Positions 26,403 through 32,942 of a DNA stretch of 47,136 nt are shown in pieces. The DNA is from JBOGJG01 sp050747825. Its GTDB lineage: Bacteria > Acidobacteriota > UBA6911 > RPQK01 > JBOGJG01. The position numbers and the translations under genes are program-made. The notes under the pieces were generated by a model, which was not told the DNA's origin, did not search any database, and saw only the letters and a program-made list of their open reading frames with translations. The stretch lies in contig JBOGJG010000245.1 of assembly GCA_050747825.1 (NCBI GenBank), positions 1-47,136 on the forward strand. The letters are read 5' to 3'. How positions within the stretch are numbered: position 1 is the stretch's first letter; each line of letters begins with the position of its first letter.

Positions 26403-28159
26403 TCCAGTCCCAGTTCTTCCTTCAAGAGCTGTCGCTCGTAGAGCTGAGCATAATAGCCGTCCGCCTGGAGGAGAGTCTGATGACTGCCACGCTCCACGAT
26501 TCGGCCATCCTCCAGCACCACGATGTGATCGGCCATCTTAACCGTAGAGACGCGGTGGGAGATCAGGATGGCGGTCCGGTCTGCCAGCTCTTGTGAGAGC
26601 CTGCTCAAGATCTGCTCTTCCGTGTAGGTATCCACGCTGGACAGCGCGTCGTCCAGGATCAGGATTCGAGGATCGACCAAAAGCGCCCGGCTGATGGCGA
26701 TTCTTTGTTTTTGTCCGCCGGACAGCGTGATGCCGCGCTCTCCAACGAATGTCCCGAATTTCTGAGGGAAGTCCTCAATATCGGGCAGAATGTTGCTCAC
26801 CTGAGAACTTTCCTCGATGGCCTTGAATTCAGCCGCCGGCCTGCCAAAGGCGATGTTTTCCTGGATGGTTTCGGAGAAGAGGAAAGTATCCTGAGGGACA
26901 TACCCGATATTTCCTCTCAACGTGCTCAGTGGAATGTCATTGATGTCCACGCCATCGATGAAAATGGTCTCGCGGGGGACGGGATAAAGTCGGCACAGCA
27001 GATTCGAGAGCGTGCTCTTGCCGCTGCCGGTGCTTCCCACAATGGCCACCGTCTCACCCGCCCGGACGTCCAGATCGATATCTTTCAAGACCGGAACTCC
27101 GTTATAGGAGAAGCTCAGGCCGCGGATCTGAATATCGCCTTTGATCTGGGATAGGACGACTGGATCTTCGTCCCTGATGGCCGGCTGCGTGTCCAGAATC
27201 TGGTTGATGCGCGCCATGGATGCAGATCCGCGCTCGAAGATATTGATGACCCATCCCAGGGCGATACTGGGCCAGGTGAGCATGGCCAGATAGGCCATAA
27301 AGGCCACAAAGTCGCCAATCGTGATAGTCCCCTGAATCACCTGGCGGCCGCCGTACCAAAGCACACCCACCAGAGAAAGTCCAAGCAGCAGCGTCAAGAG
27401 CGGAAAGAGAAGGCCGGAGATCCTGACCATCGAGAGGCTCTTTTGAATGTATTCATCATTGACCCGCCGGAAGCGTTCGATAAACGCCTTCTCCTGATTG
27501 TAAGCCTTGACCACACGGATGCCCGCCACGTTCTCCTGAGCCATCGTGGTCAGATCGGAGAATTGGGCCTGAATCTTCTCGAATCTGTGATGAATCTGCT
27601 TGCCGAAATATTTCATGCAGTAAAAGACCGCGACCAGGGGAATCAGCGTGAGAACGGTCAGCCTGAAGTTGATGGTGACGAGGACTCCAATGGTCAGGAC
27701 AGCGGTGAAGATCGTGTTGACCGAGTACATGATCCCCGGGCCCATGACCATCCGCACGGCGCTCAGGTCGTTGGTGCTGCGCGACATGATGTCGCCGGTG
27801 GGATTCTTCTGGTAGTAATAAGGTGAAAGTTTCTGCAAATGGGCGAACAGGTCGTTGCGCAGGTCGTATTCGAGGAAGCGCGAGACCCCGATCAGGATGC
27901 GCCTCATCTGATAACGAAAGAAGCCTTCCACGGCGCTCAGGCCAACGATCAGGGCAGCGTAATAGATCAGCAGATCGCGGCGGACTTCCCTGTATAACTC
28001 GTCAACGGCATTTCCCAATACTTTGGGCAGAATTACGGCCGCCATATTGGTGAGCAGGACCATGAGCGTGCCGGTAAGGATTTGCCTGCGATACTTCTTT
28101 AAATAAGGGACGAGCCGCAGCAGGTGCCGGACCCGGGAAGTGGACTCACTGGACATCAA
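26399..28159 (-). CDS. ABC exporter half-transporter with degenerate Walker B (Asp)
   Basis: A 586-residue half-transporter with six N-terminal helices (TMD to about 320). The ATPase domain has Walker A GSTGSGKST (near 373), Q-loop YVPQDTFLF, signature LSGGQ (near 480) and Walker B LILDDALSSVD (near 500), with Asp where the catalytic Glu is expected. The H-loop is ISHRVST. The Asp marks this as the degenerate-site subunit of a heterodimeric exporter with the next gene. It overlaps the start region of the upstream FxLyD gene's 3' end by 14 bases and is part of the long leftward operon. Confidence 0.9.
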   Translation of the reverse strand: MMSSESTSRVRHLLRLVPYLKKYRRQILTGTLMVLLTNMAAVILPKVLGNAVDELYREVRRDLLIYYAALIVGLSAVEGFFRYQMRRILIGVSRFLEYDLRNDLFAHLQKLSPYYYQKNPTGDIMSRSTNDLSAVRMVMGPGIMYSVNTIFTAVLTIGVLVTINFRLTVLTLIPLVAVFYCMKYFGKQIHHRFEKIQAQFSDLTTMAQENVAGIRVVKAYNQEKAFIERFRRVNDEYIQKSLSMVRISGLLFPLLTLLLGLSLVGVLWYGGRQVIQGTITIGDFVAFMAYLAMLTWPSIALGWVINIFERGSASMARINQILDTQPAIRDEDPVVLSQIKGDIQIRGLSFSYNGVPVLKDIDLDVRAGETVAIVGSTGSGKSTLSNLLCRLYPVPRETIFIDGVDINDIPLSTLRGNIGYVPQDTFLFSETIQENIAFGRPAAEFKAIEESSQVSNILPDIEDFPQKFGTFVGERGITLSGGQKQRIAISRALLVDPRILILDDALSSVDTYTEEQILSRLSQELADRTAILISHRVSTVKMADHIVVLEDGRIVERGSHQTLLQADGYYAQLYERQLLKEELGLE

Positions 28160-28805
28160 AGCCTTTAACGTGTGGGATTACTTCCTCCTCGGCGCCGCTG
28201 AAGTGGACTTGATAGCCGCGCAGGAAGGGAGAGTTCTCGGTATAACGCAGCGTGAAAACTCCGGCGGAACCGGGGGGCAGCGTTGCGGGGGTTACCGGAA
28301 GCAGGACTTCATCCAGCAATTCTTCATCTTCGCCCAGGATCCGAACCACTGCCTGCAGCTCTTCAATCGGCTCGCCGGTCTGATTCCAAACCTCGCCCTC
28401 CAGCGAGAATCCCTCGTAGAACCTTTCATAAGTGAGACTGGTGACCCGCAGAGGCGTCACATCCCAGGAGCGATTCGTTGCGAAGTTTGCAAAGAAGGAC
28501 AAGGGAGTGAAGCTGATCACCACGAAAAAGAGTGCGGTCAGGACCAGCGTTGCGGCCAGAGAGCGTCCGGCGGCCCGCCAGTAACCGGCAGAGGGAATAT
28601 AAGGCTTTTCCGCCTCCGGCTTTTCTCCCTTGATCTCTTTTTCGAACCTGGTGTCAAACTCGGTGCGCAAATAGTCGATTAGACCTTTTTTGCGCCTGCG
28701 CGTTCGGATCACCACATAGACCAGGATGATCGAGAAAGCGATCACAAAAAACCAGAGTGAATATCGAAGAGCGTTGTCCAGAATTCCAACAATAGACTCG
28801 TTCAT
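28146..28805 (-). CDS. Membrane protein with C-terminal FxLyD-like domain
   Basis: A 219-residue protein. One hydrophobic helix spans about 15-35, followed by a basic charged segment (VIRTRRRKKG, then EIKGEKPEAEK) and a second helix at about 84-105. The extracytoplasmic domain has the beta-sandwich pattern of FxLyD proteins: LEGEVWNQTGEPIEELQAVV, then LPPGSAGVFTLRY. Such domains are common in bacterial envelope proteins of unknown role. It shares an ATGA overlap with the BamC-like gene upstream and a 14-base overlap with the ABC gene downstream. It is probably an accessory part of an exporter or envelope complex (inference). Confidence 0.7.
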   Translation of the reverse strand: MNESIVGILDNALRYSLWFFVIAFSIILVYVVIRTRRRKKGLIDYLRTEFDTRFEKEIKGEKPEAEKPYIPSAGYWRAAGRSLAATLVLTALFFVVISFTPLSFFANFATNRSWDVTPLRVTSLTYERFYEGFSLEGEVWNQTGEPIEELQAVVRILGEDEELLDEVLLPVTPATLPPGSAGVFTLRYTENSPFLRGYQVHFSGAEEEVIPHVKGFDVQ

Positions 28806-29383
28806 GGTCTCTCCGGTCCGATAACTCTGGGAATCCTGTCATCGGGATTTGGAACATATTTTGGATCACGCTTCCAGAAGCCTTTCCTGGGCTCTTCCAG
28901 CCTAAAGTTTTGCCCGAAAAGCGACTGGCCGAAATCGGTCAAGAGACCTTCCTCCAGATTCCCGTTGGAGGGGATGTCCACCCATTCCTCGGCAGCCAGG
29001 AATTCCCTCTTGAGCGCCTTGATATTGGTATAAACGGTGACCAGTGTCTCTTTGGACTCAACCAACTCAATGCGAATATCATATTGGTATTTTACGCGAA
29101 GCCAGTCGCCGCTGGTCAGCTCTGTCGGCCTCCCCACCTTCGCCAGGTGCCTCTCGGTCAGAGGTCCCGAAATATACTCGCGAAACTCGGTGAAGATCCG
29201 ACCCTGCCCGCGGTCTTCTTCGATCAGCTCCAGCTTGCGTTTCTCCAGTTCGCCAATCATGCCCTCCCAGGCCGCTTCGAACGGAATGTAAACGCGCAAA
29301 GGCGGCGGGATGTAGTAGTCATCCTGTGCTGCGGAGATCAGAGGCATGGATAGGAGGACCAGCACGGACTGTAAGTAGCGCAT
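28802..29383 (-). CDS. Secreted protein with BamC-like domain
   Basis: A 193-residue protein from the ATG at 29381-29383. MRYLQSVLVLLSMPLISAAQ is a Sec signal peptide ending ISA-A. The mature part, FEAAWEGMIGELEKRKLELI, then GRIFTEFREY, WLRVKYQYDIRIEL and VTVYTNIKA, recalls the helix-grip domains of the outer-membrane assembly lipoprotein BamC/NlpB. There is no lipobox cysteine. A longer start at 29425 would only add residues encoded by GTTCCAA heptamers, so I reject it. It lies between mltG and the FxLyD gene in the envelope operon. The resemblance to BamC is my reading of the pattern, not proven. Confidence 0.65.
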   Translation of the reverse strand: MRYLQSVLVLLSMPLISAAQDDYYIPPPLRVYIPFEAAWEGMIGELEKRKLELIEEDRGQGRIFTEFREYISGPLTERHLAKVGRPTELTSGDWLRVKYQYDIRIELVESKETLVTVYTNIKALKREFLAAEEWVDIPSNGNLEEGLLTDFGQSLFGQNFRLEEPRKGFWKRDPKYVPNPDDRIPRVIGPERP

Positions 29384-29401
29384 CGATTTCCTATTGTAGA
29401 A

Positions 29402-29525
29402 CAAGTTCCAAGTTCCAAGTTCCAAGTGTTAAAGCTGAAGCTTCCACTCCGGTGGCTGAGAGTTTGAACGGGATCGAATAGTATCATCAAGTGTGGAGAT
29501 AGCTCCTCACCTGGAACTTGGAACT
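29402..29525. repeat. Inverted GTTCCAA heptamer arms between mltG and the BamC-like gene
   Basis: GTTCCAA is repeated three times at 29405-29425. The inverse GGAACTTGGAAC lies at 29513-29524, over the mltG stop codon. About 14 bases can pair across an 85-base loop. It belongs with the other 7-bp repeat blocks of this window. Nothing else is seen in the gap. Confidence 0.8.
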
Positions 29526-30537
29526 ATTTCCGCTGGTACTTGCGCACGGCGTCCGAGTGGGCGCGGTAGTTGTCGGAGAAGACATGGCTGCCGTCGTTTC
29601 TGGAGACGAAGTAGAGGTAGTTGGCCTCGGCGGGGTACAAAGCGGCGTCGATGGAGGCCAGCCCTGGACTGGCGATGGGGCCGGGAGGGAGTCCGGCGTA
29701 TAGATAGGTGTTGTAAGGCGAGTCTAGGTCGAGATCGCTTTGATGGATCACGCCGTCGTATTCCTTAACTTGCTTCACCCCGTAAATGACCGTAGGGTCG
29801 GAAGCCAGGGCGATATTCTTTTCAAGACGGTTGTGAAAAACGGCGGACACCAACTTTCGCTCTTCACGCAGTCCGGTTTCCTTTTCAATCAGCGAAGCCA
29901 GCGTGATGACTTCGCGCGCTTTCATGGCCAGATCCTTGGCCCGTGCCTGCCGCTCCGGGCTCCAGGTGCGACGGAAATTCTCAACCATGGCTCTGATCAT
30001 CTGCTCTTCCGTCATGGTTCGGGTGAAGAGGTAGGTCTCGGGGAAGAGATAGCCCTCCAGATCGGGCGCCTCGGGATCGATATTCTGTATCCATTGGGTG
30101 CGCTGCATAGCCGACTCAAAACGTTCGCGGACGCCCAGGCCTCTTGCTACGAGGGCCTCCAGGATCAGCTCCATGCTGTAGCCTTCGGGAATGGTGACGC
30201 GGTGGTAGTAGACTCGTCCTTCTTCGATCTTCTCAGCCACGTCGGCCGGACTCAGGGCGCTGTCGAAGCGGTATTCGCCGGCCTTCAATGAAGGCGAGCC
30301 GTATCGCAGCCGCACATACCACTGAAACAGCGAGACCGACTGAATCACGCCGTTTTCTTGCAGCTCACGGGCAATCTTAGGAACCGAATAGCCCGGGTAA
30401 ATCATGACAAACTGCTCGTCCCCCTCATACCCTTTATACGGGCTATACACCTGCCAGCCGATCCAGAGGGCAAGCCAGGCCAGGAGTATGACGATGATCA
30501 GAAGAGTCATCAGGAGCAGTTTAGCTATCTTAGTCAT
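29524..30537 (-). CDS. mltG: Endolytic murein transglycosylase MltG
   Basis: A 337-residue protein from the ATG at 30535-30537. An N-terminal anchor helix is followed by the LysM-like segment (FVMIYPGYSVPKIARELQENG) and the YceG domain. Its signatures are LEGYLFPETYLF, ITLASLIEKETG with the catalytic Glu, VFHNRLEKNIALASDPTVIY, SPYNTYLYAGLPPGPIASPG and YFVSRNDGSHVFS. It cleaves nascent glycan strands at the inner membrane and helps set glycan length. A start 20 codons further upstream would be encoded by CACCC heptamers and is unlikely. It follows ruvX, a common pairing. Confidence 0.95.
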   Translation of the reverse strand: MTKIAKLLLMTLLIIVILLAWLALWIGWQVYSPYKGYEGDEQFVMIYPGYSVPKIARELQENGVIQSVSLFQWYVRLRYGSPSLKAGEYRFDSALSPADVAEKIEEGRVYYHRVTIPEGYSMELILEALVARGLGVRERFESAMQRTQWIQNIDPEAPDLEGYLFPETYLFTRTMTEEQMIRAMVENFRRTWSPERQARAKDLAMKAREVITLASLIEKETGLREERKLVSAVFHNRLEKNIALASDPTVIYGVKQVKEYDGVIHQSDLDLDSPYNTYLYAGLPPGPIASPGLASIDAALYPAEANYLYFVSRNDGSHVFSDNYRAHSDAVRKYQRK

Positions 30538-30542
30538 TACCA

Positions 30543-30605
30543 GTGGTGGAGGGTGGCGGGGATTAGGCGCCCACTTGGCTGAATCGCCACCCGCCACCCG
30601 TCACC
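30543..30605. repeat. Inverted CCACCCG heptamer arms between ruvX and mltG
   Basis: GGTGGAGGGTGGCGGG at 30546-30561 can pair with the CCGCCACCC-type heptamers at about 30586-30605, with two mismatches over 16 bases. The arms fill the 63-base gap and reach into the ruvX stop. Confidence 0.65.
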
Positions 30606-31014
30606 TGTTGTCCTCGATATACCAGCTCAAGATGACCGCGGCCGCATACTCGTTGCGTTTCTTGCGCCGTTCGGCAATGGGCAGCCCGGCCTGGGCCATC
30701 ACCTGCTCGGCTTCCTTTGTGGAAAGCCGCTCTTCGGCCCATTCGATGGGAATTGAGCAGGTCTCCTGCAGTCCACGAACCAGAGGTTCGATATACTCCA
30801 GTGTAGCACTGGGCGTGCCGTCCAGGTGGACGGGGCGTCCCACAATCAGCCTTTCGACCCCGTGCACTCGCGCCAGTTCCACGACCTGTGCTACGTCCGC
30901 CGTCAAGTCCCGACGCCGAATCGTAGTCAAGGGACGGGTGGTCAATTTGAGCGCATCACTCAACGCAACGCCAATCGTTTTTGAGCCGATATCCAGCGCC
31001 ATCCAACGTAACAT
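30601..31014 (-). CDS. ruvX: RuvX/YqgF family pre-16S rRNA nuclease / Holliday-junction resolvase-like
   Basis: A 137-residue RNase H-fold protein from the ATG at 31012-31014. MALDIGSKTIGVALSD gives the first catalytic Asp. Then come VERLIVGRPVHLDGT, EWAEERLSTKEAE with the Glu, and KKRNEYAAAVILSWYI with the terminal catalytic Asp position occupied by Asn-Glu (usually D-x-xAA). In bacteria this family matures the 16S rRNA 5' end and was first proposed to be a Holliday-junction resolvase. It heads the leftward envelope operon with mltG next. Longer in-frame starts to 31413 run through heptamer repeats and the promoter of the divergent protease gene, so I reject them. Confidence 0.93.
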   Translation of the reverse strand: MLRWMALDIGSKTIGVALSDALKLTTRPLTTIRRRDLTADVAQVVELARVHGVERLIVGRPVHLDGTPSATLEYIEPLVRGLQETCSIPIEWAEERLSTKEAEQVMAQAGLPIAERRKKRNEYAAAVILSWYIEDNR

Positions 31015-31065
31015 AACCCAATCCCAACCGCCATCCGGGTGCCCGGTGCTCTCTGGGTGGGGTGC

Positions 31066-31120
31066 CCGCCACCGGCCACCCGCCACCTGGCACCCGCCAC
31101 CCGCCACCTGGCACCGCCAC
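31066..31120. repeat. CCGCCAC heptamer array upstream of ruvX
   Basis: Seven consecutive 7-base units (CCGCCAC, CGGCCAC, CCGCCAC, CTGGCAC, CCGCCAC, CCGCCAC, CTGGCAC) are followed by CGCCAC. The array lies in the divergent promoter region between ruvX and the S41 protease gene. Confidence 0.9.
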
Positions 31121-31141
31121 TCGTGAAATTCCCGTCTGATC

Positions 31142-31167
31142 TTGTTTTCTTCTCTTGTTTTCTTCTC
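31142..31167 (+). repeat. 13-bp tandem repeat abutting the protease promoter
   Basis: TTGTTTTCTTCTC occurs at 31142-31154 and 31155-31167. A third TTG then begins the -35 hexamer at 31168. Each copy begins with a -35-like TTGTTT. Confidence 0.9.
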
Positions 31168-31197
31168 TTGTTCGAGGCCGGATTCGTAGGCTATAAT
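31168..31197 (+). promoter_or_regulatory. Sigma-70-type promoter of the S41 protease gene
   Basis: The -35 is TTGTTC (31168-31173), the spacer is 18 bases and the -10 is a perfect TATAAT (31192-31197). Transcription would begin near 31203-31205, only two to four bases ahead of the ATG at 31207. The mRNA would be leaderless or nearly so. Confidence 0.75.
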
Positions 31198-31206
31198 CGC
31201 ACAGGT

Positions 31207-32472
31207 ATGGCTAGAAATATAAACTTTGTGCGGGCCAAACTCGTGATCCTTGTTTTTTCCGCTCTGATCGTCGCTTACGGCCTGATCGGCGGGATGATGG
31301 ATAAGGTGTCGGCTCGCGACGATTCGTACGGGGATCTGTCGGTTTTTACAGAGGTCCTGAATAAAATCCGGGAAGACTACGTGGAAAGACCGGATATGGA
31401 AGAGGCCATGCATGGCGCTCTCCTGGGGATGATGGAAGCTTTAGATCCTTATTCCAGCTTTGTTGATCGTGAAACCTATCAGTCTCTGGAAGGCAGAGAA
31501 GGCGCCACCACAGGTTTGGTGCTCTCCAGACGTTACGGCTACATCTATATCATCTCGGTTCACCCTGGCAGCCCGGCCGAGGATCAGGGACTGCGCTCCG
31601 GCGATCTCCTGGAGTCGATCGACTCAGCTCCGACTGGTCAGATGAGTCTCTGGGAGGCGCAGCGGCGCTTGATGGGTCCGGCCGAAAGCACTGTGAAGCT
31701 CCGAGTCATTCGAAGCCGCAGAACGGAGCCTGCCGAGATTGAACTGGCTCGCCGAGAGCTGACTTCTGAGCCCACGACGGCCAGGATTGTCGAGGACCAG
31801 ATCGGTGTCCTCAGAATTCCAAGCTTTCGCGAAGGGGCGGCCGACGAAGTCCTGACCAAGGTGAAGATGCTGGAGTCTTCTGATATCAGAGGTCTGTTGA
31901 TCGACCTTCGCGGGGTTTCCAAAGGAACGATCGAGGAAGCAGTACAGATCACTGATTACTTCCTGGCTCCGGGCCGGGAAATCGTCGCACTCCGGGGCCG
32001 TGACGGCAGCGCTACGCGCTATGAGTCCAAAACAAACGCCGTCATTTCCGGAATTCCGATTGTGTTGCTAATCGACAGCGGCACCAGCGGACCAGCCGAG
32101 ATTTTGGCGGCGGCTCTTCGGGATCATGAGTTGGCAACATCGGTCGGTGAGCGCAGCAATGGAAAAGCTTCCATTCAGAAGCAGTTCACACTCGAAGATG
32201 GTTCTGTCTTGTTTCTTTCCACGAGCTTGTATTATCGGCCTTCGGGTGATTCCATTCAGGAGCGCCAACTGAGAGATTCAGGAATTGAGCCTGATTTGCG
32301 AGCTCCGGGTCAGGATTTCATCTCGAACTTCTATTTCGAGAATACATCCGAAGACAGGGAAGAGGCTCTCACGGACGACTTTTACAGACGGTTGGATCAA
32401 GCGATAAATCAAGAGCAGTTGGAGGCGGGATTGAAGCAGGTTCGTAGTTTATTGTTGAAAAAGGCCGCTTAA
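31207..32472 (+). CDS. S41 (CtpA/Tsp-like) C-terminal processing protease
   Basis: A 421-residue protein with a signal-anchor at about 10-30, a PDZ domain (VLSRRYGYIYIISVHPGSPAEDQGLRSGDLLESI) and an S41 catalytic domain. The catalytic Lys is in GERSNGKASIQ, 14 residues after an Asp, as in E. coli Tsp (D441/K455). The nucleophile region reads DSGTSGPAEILAAALRD. Counting back 11 from that Asp lands on Gly, with Ser one residue earlier, so the usual SASASE motif is altered. It would degrade or trim periplasmic proteins. Start ATG 31207 is chosen because the promoter lies just upstream, and an earlier in-frame start at 31039 would run through repeats. A short gap leads to hupB. Confidence 0.88.
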   Translation: MARNINFVRAKLVILVFSALIVAYGLIGGMMDKVSARDDSYGDLSVFTEVLNKIREDYVERPDMEEAMHGALLGMMEALDPYSSFVDRETYQSLEGREGATTGLVLSRRYGYIYIISVHPGSPAEDQGLRSGDLLESIDSAPTGQMSLWEAQRRLMGPAESTVKLRVIRSRRTEPAEIELARRELTSEPTTARIVEDQIGVLRIPSFREGAADEVLTKVKMLESSDIRGLLIDLRGVSKGTIEEAVQITDYFLAPGREIVALRGRDGSATRYESKTNAVISGIPIVLLIDSGTSGPAEILAAALRDHELATSVGERSNGKASIQKQFTLEDGSVLFLSTSLYYRPSGDSIQERQLRDSGIEPDLRAPGQDFISNFYFENTSEDREEALTDDFYRRLDQAINQEQLEAGLKQVRSLLLKKAA

Positions 32473-32514
32473 CTGGAATCAAATCACCACAACACAAACC
32501 AAAGGAGGAGAGAG

Positions 32515-32787
32515 ATGAACAAGGGTGAATTGGTGGAAGCAATTTCAAAGGAAGCCAAGATCTCAAGATCGCAGGCACAGGACGCTCTAGACGCTTTCGT
32601 CAACAACGTCCAGAAGTCTTTGAAGAAAGGTCAAAAGGTTACGCTGGTTGGATTCGGTACGTTTGCCACCTCAAAGCGGGCGGCGCGCACCGGGCGTAAT
32701 CCACAGACTGGAAAACCAATCAAAATCGCGGCCAAGAAGGTCGCCAAGTTCACGGCTGGAAAGTCTTTGAAAGATTCGATCCAGTGA
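32515..32787 (+). CDS. hup: DNA-binding protein HU
   Basis: A 90-residue histone-like protein. It has the full HU fold: N-terminal helices (MNKGELVEAISKEAKISRSQ), VTLVGFGTFATSKRAARTGR, NPQTGKPIKIAAKK in the DNA-embracing arm with its Pro wedge, and VAKFTAGKSLKD. It bends and compacts DNA. A strong AAAGGAGG ribosome-binding site lies just upstream of the ATG. A near-perfect hairpin follows the stop, so it is probably expressed at a high level as its own unit or as the end of the protease transcript. Confidence 0.97.
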   Translation: MNKGELVEAISKEAKISRSQAQDALDAFVNNVQKSLKKGQKVTLVGFGTFATSKRAARTGRNPQTGKPIKIAAKKVAKFTAGKSLKDSIQ

Positions 32788-32794
32788 TTTTCAA

Positions 32795-32831
32795 GGTGTG
32801 GAGGGGGTCAGGTCCTGACCCCCTCCACACC
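32795..32831 (+). terminator. Perfect 18-bp hairpin after the HU gene
   Basis: GGTGTGGAGGGGGTCAGG (32795-32812) is exactly complementary to 32814-32831, with a single-base centre, followed by a T-rich stretch (TTTCTTTTT) some ten bases on. It probably terminates HU transcription before the tRNA gene. The perfect symmetry also fits a mobile palindrome. Confidence 0.75.
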
Positions 32832-32851
32832 CTATCGGTTTCTTTTTGCGT

Positions 32852-32926
32852 AGGTGCGTAGCTCAGGGGAAGAGCACTTCCTTGACACGGAAGGGGTCAG
32901 CGGTTCAATTCCGCTCGCACCTACCA
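32852..32926 (+). tRNA. tRNA-Val (anticodon GAC)
   Basis: A complete cloverleaf is visible. Acceptor arm AGGTGCG pairs with CGCACCT. The D-arm lies within TAGCTCAGGGGAAGAGCA. The anticodon stem CTTCC/GGAAG closes loop TTGACAC, with anticodon GAC at 32884-32886. The T-arm is AGCGGTTCAATTCCGCT. The discriminator is A and the CCA end is encoded at 32924-32926. It lies 16 bases upstream of the thrS start and may share its transcript. Confidence 0.97.
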
Positions 32927-32942
32927 TTTTATTTTTAGGGGT

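Noticed and set aside
31039..31206. Upstream extension of the S41 protease
   Set aside because: It would be encoded by heptamer repeats and by the promoter itself.
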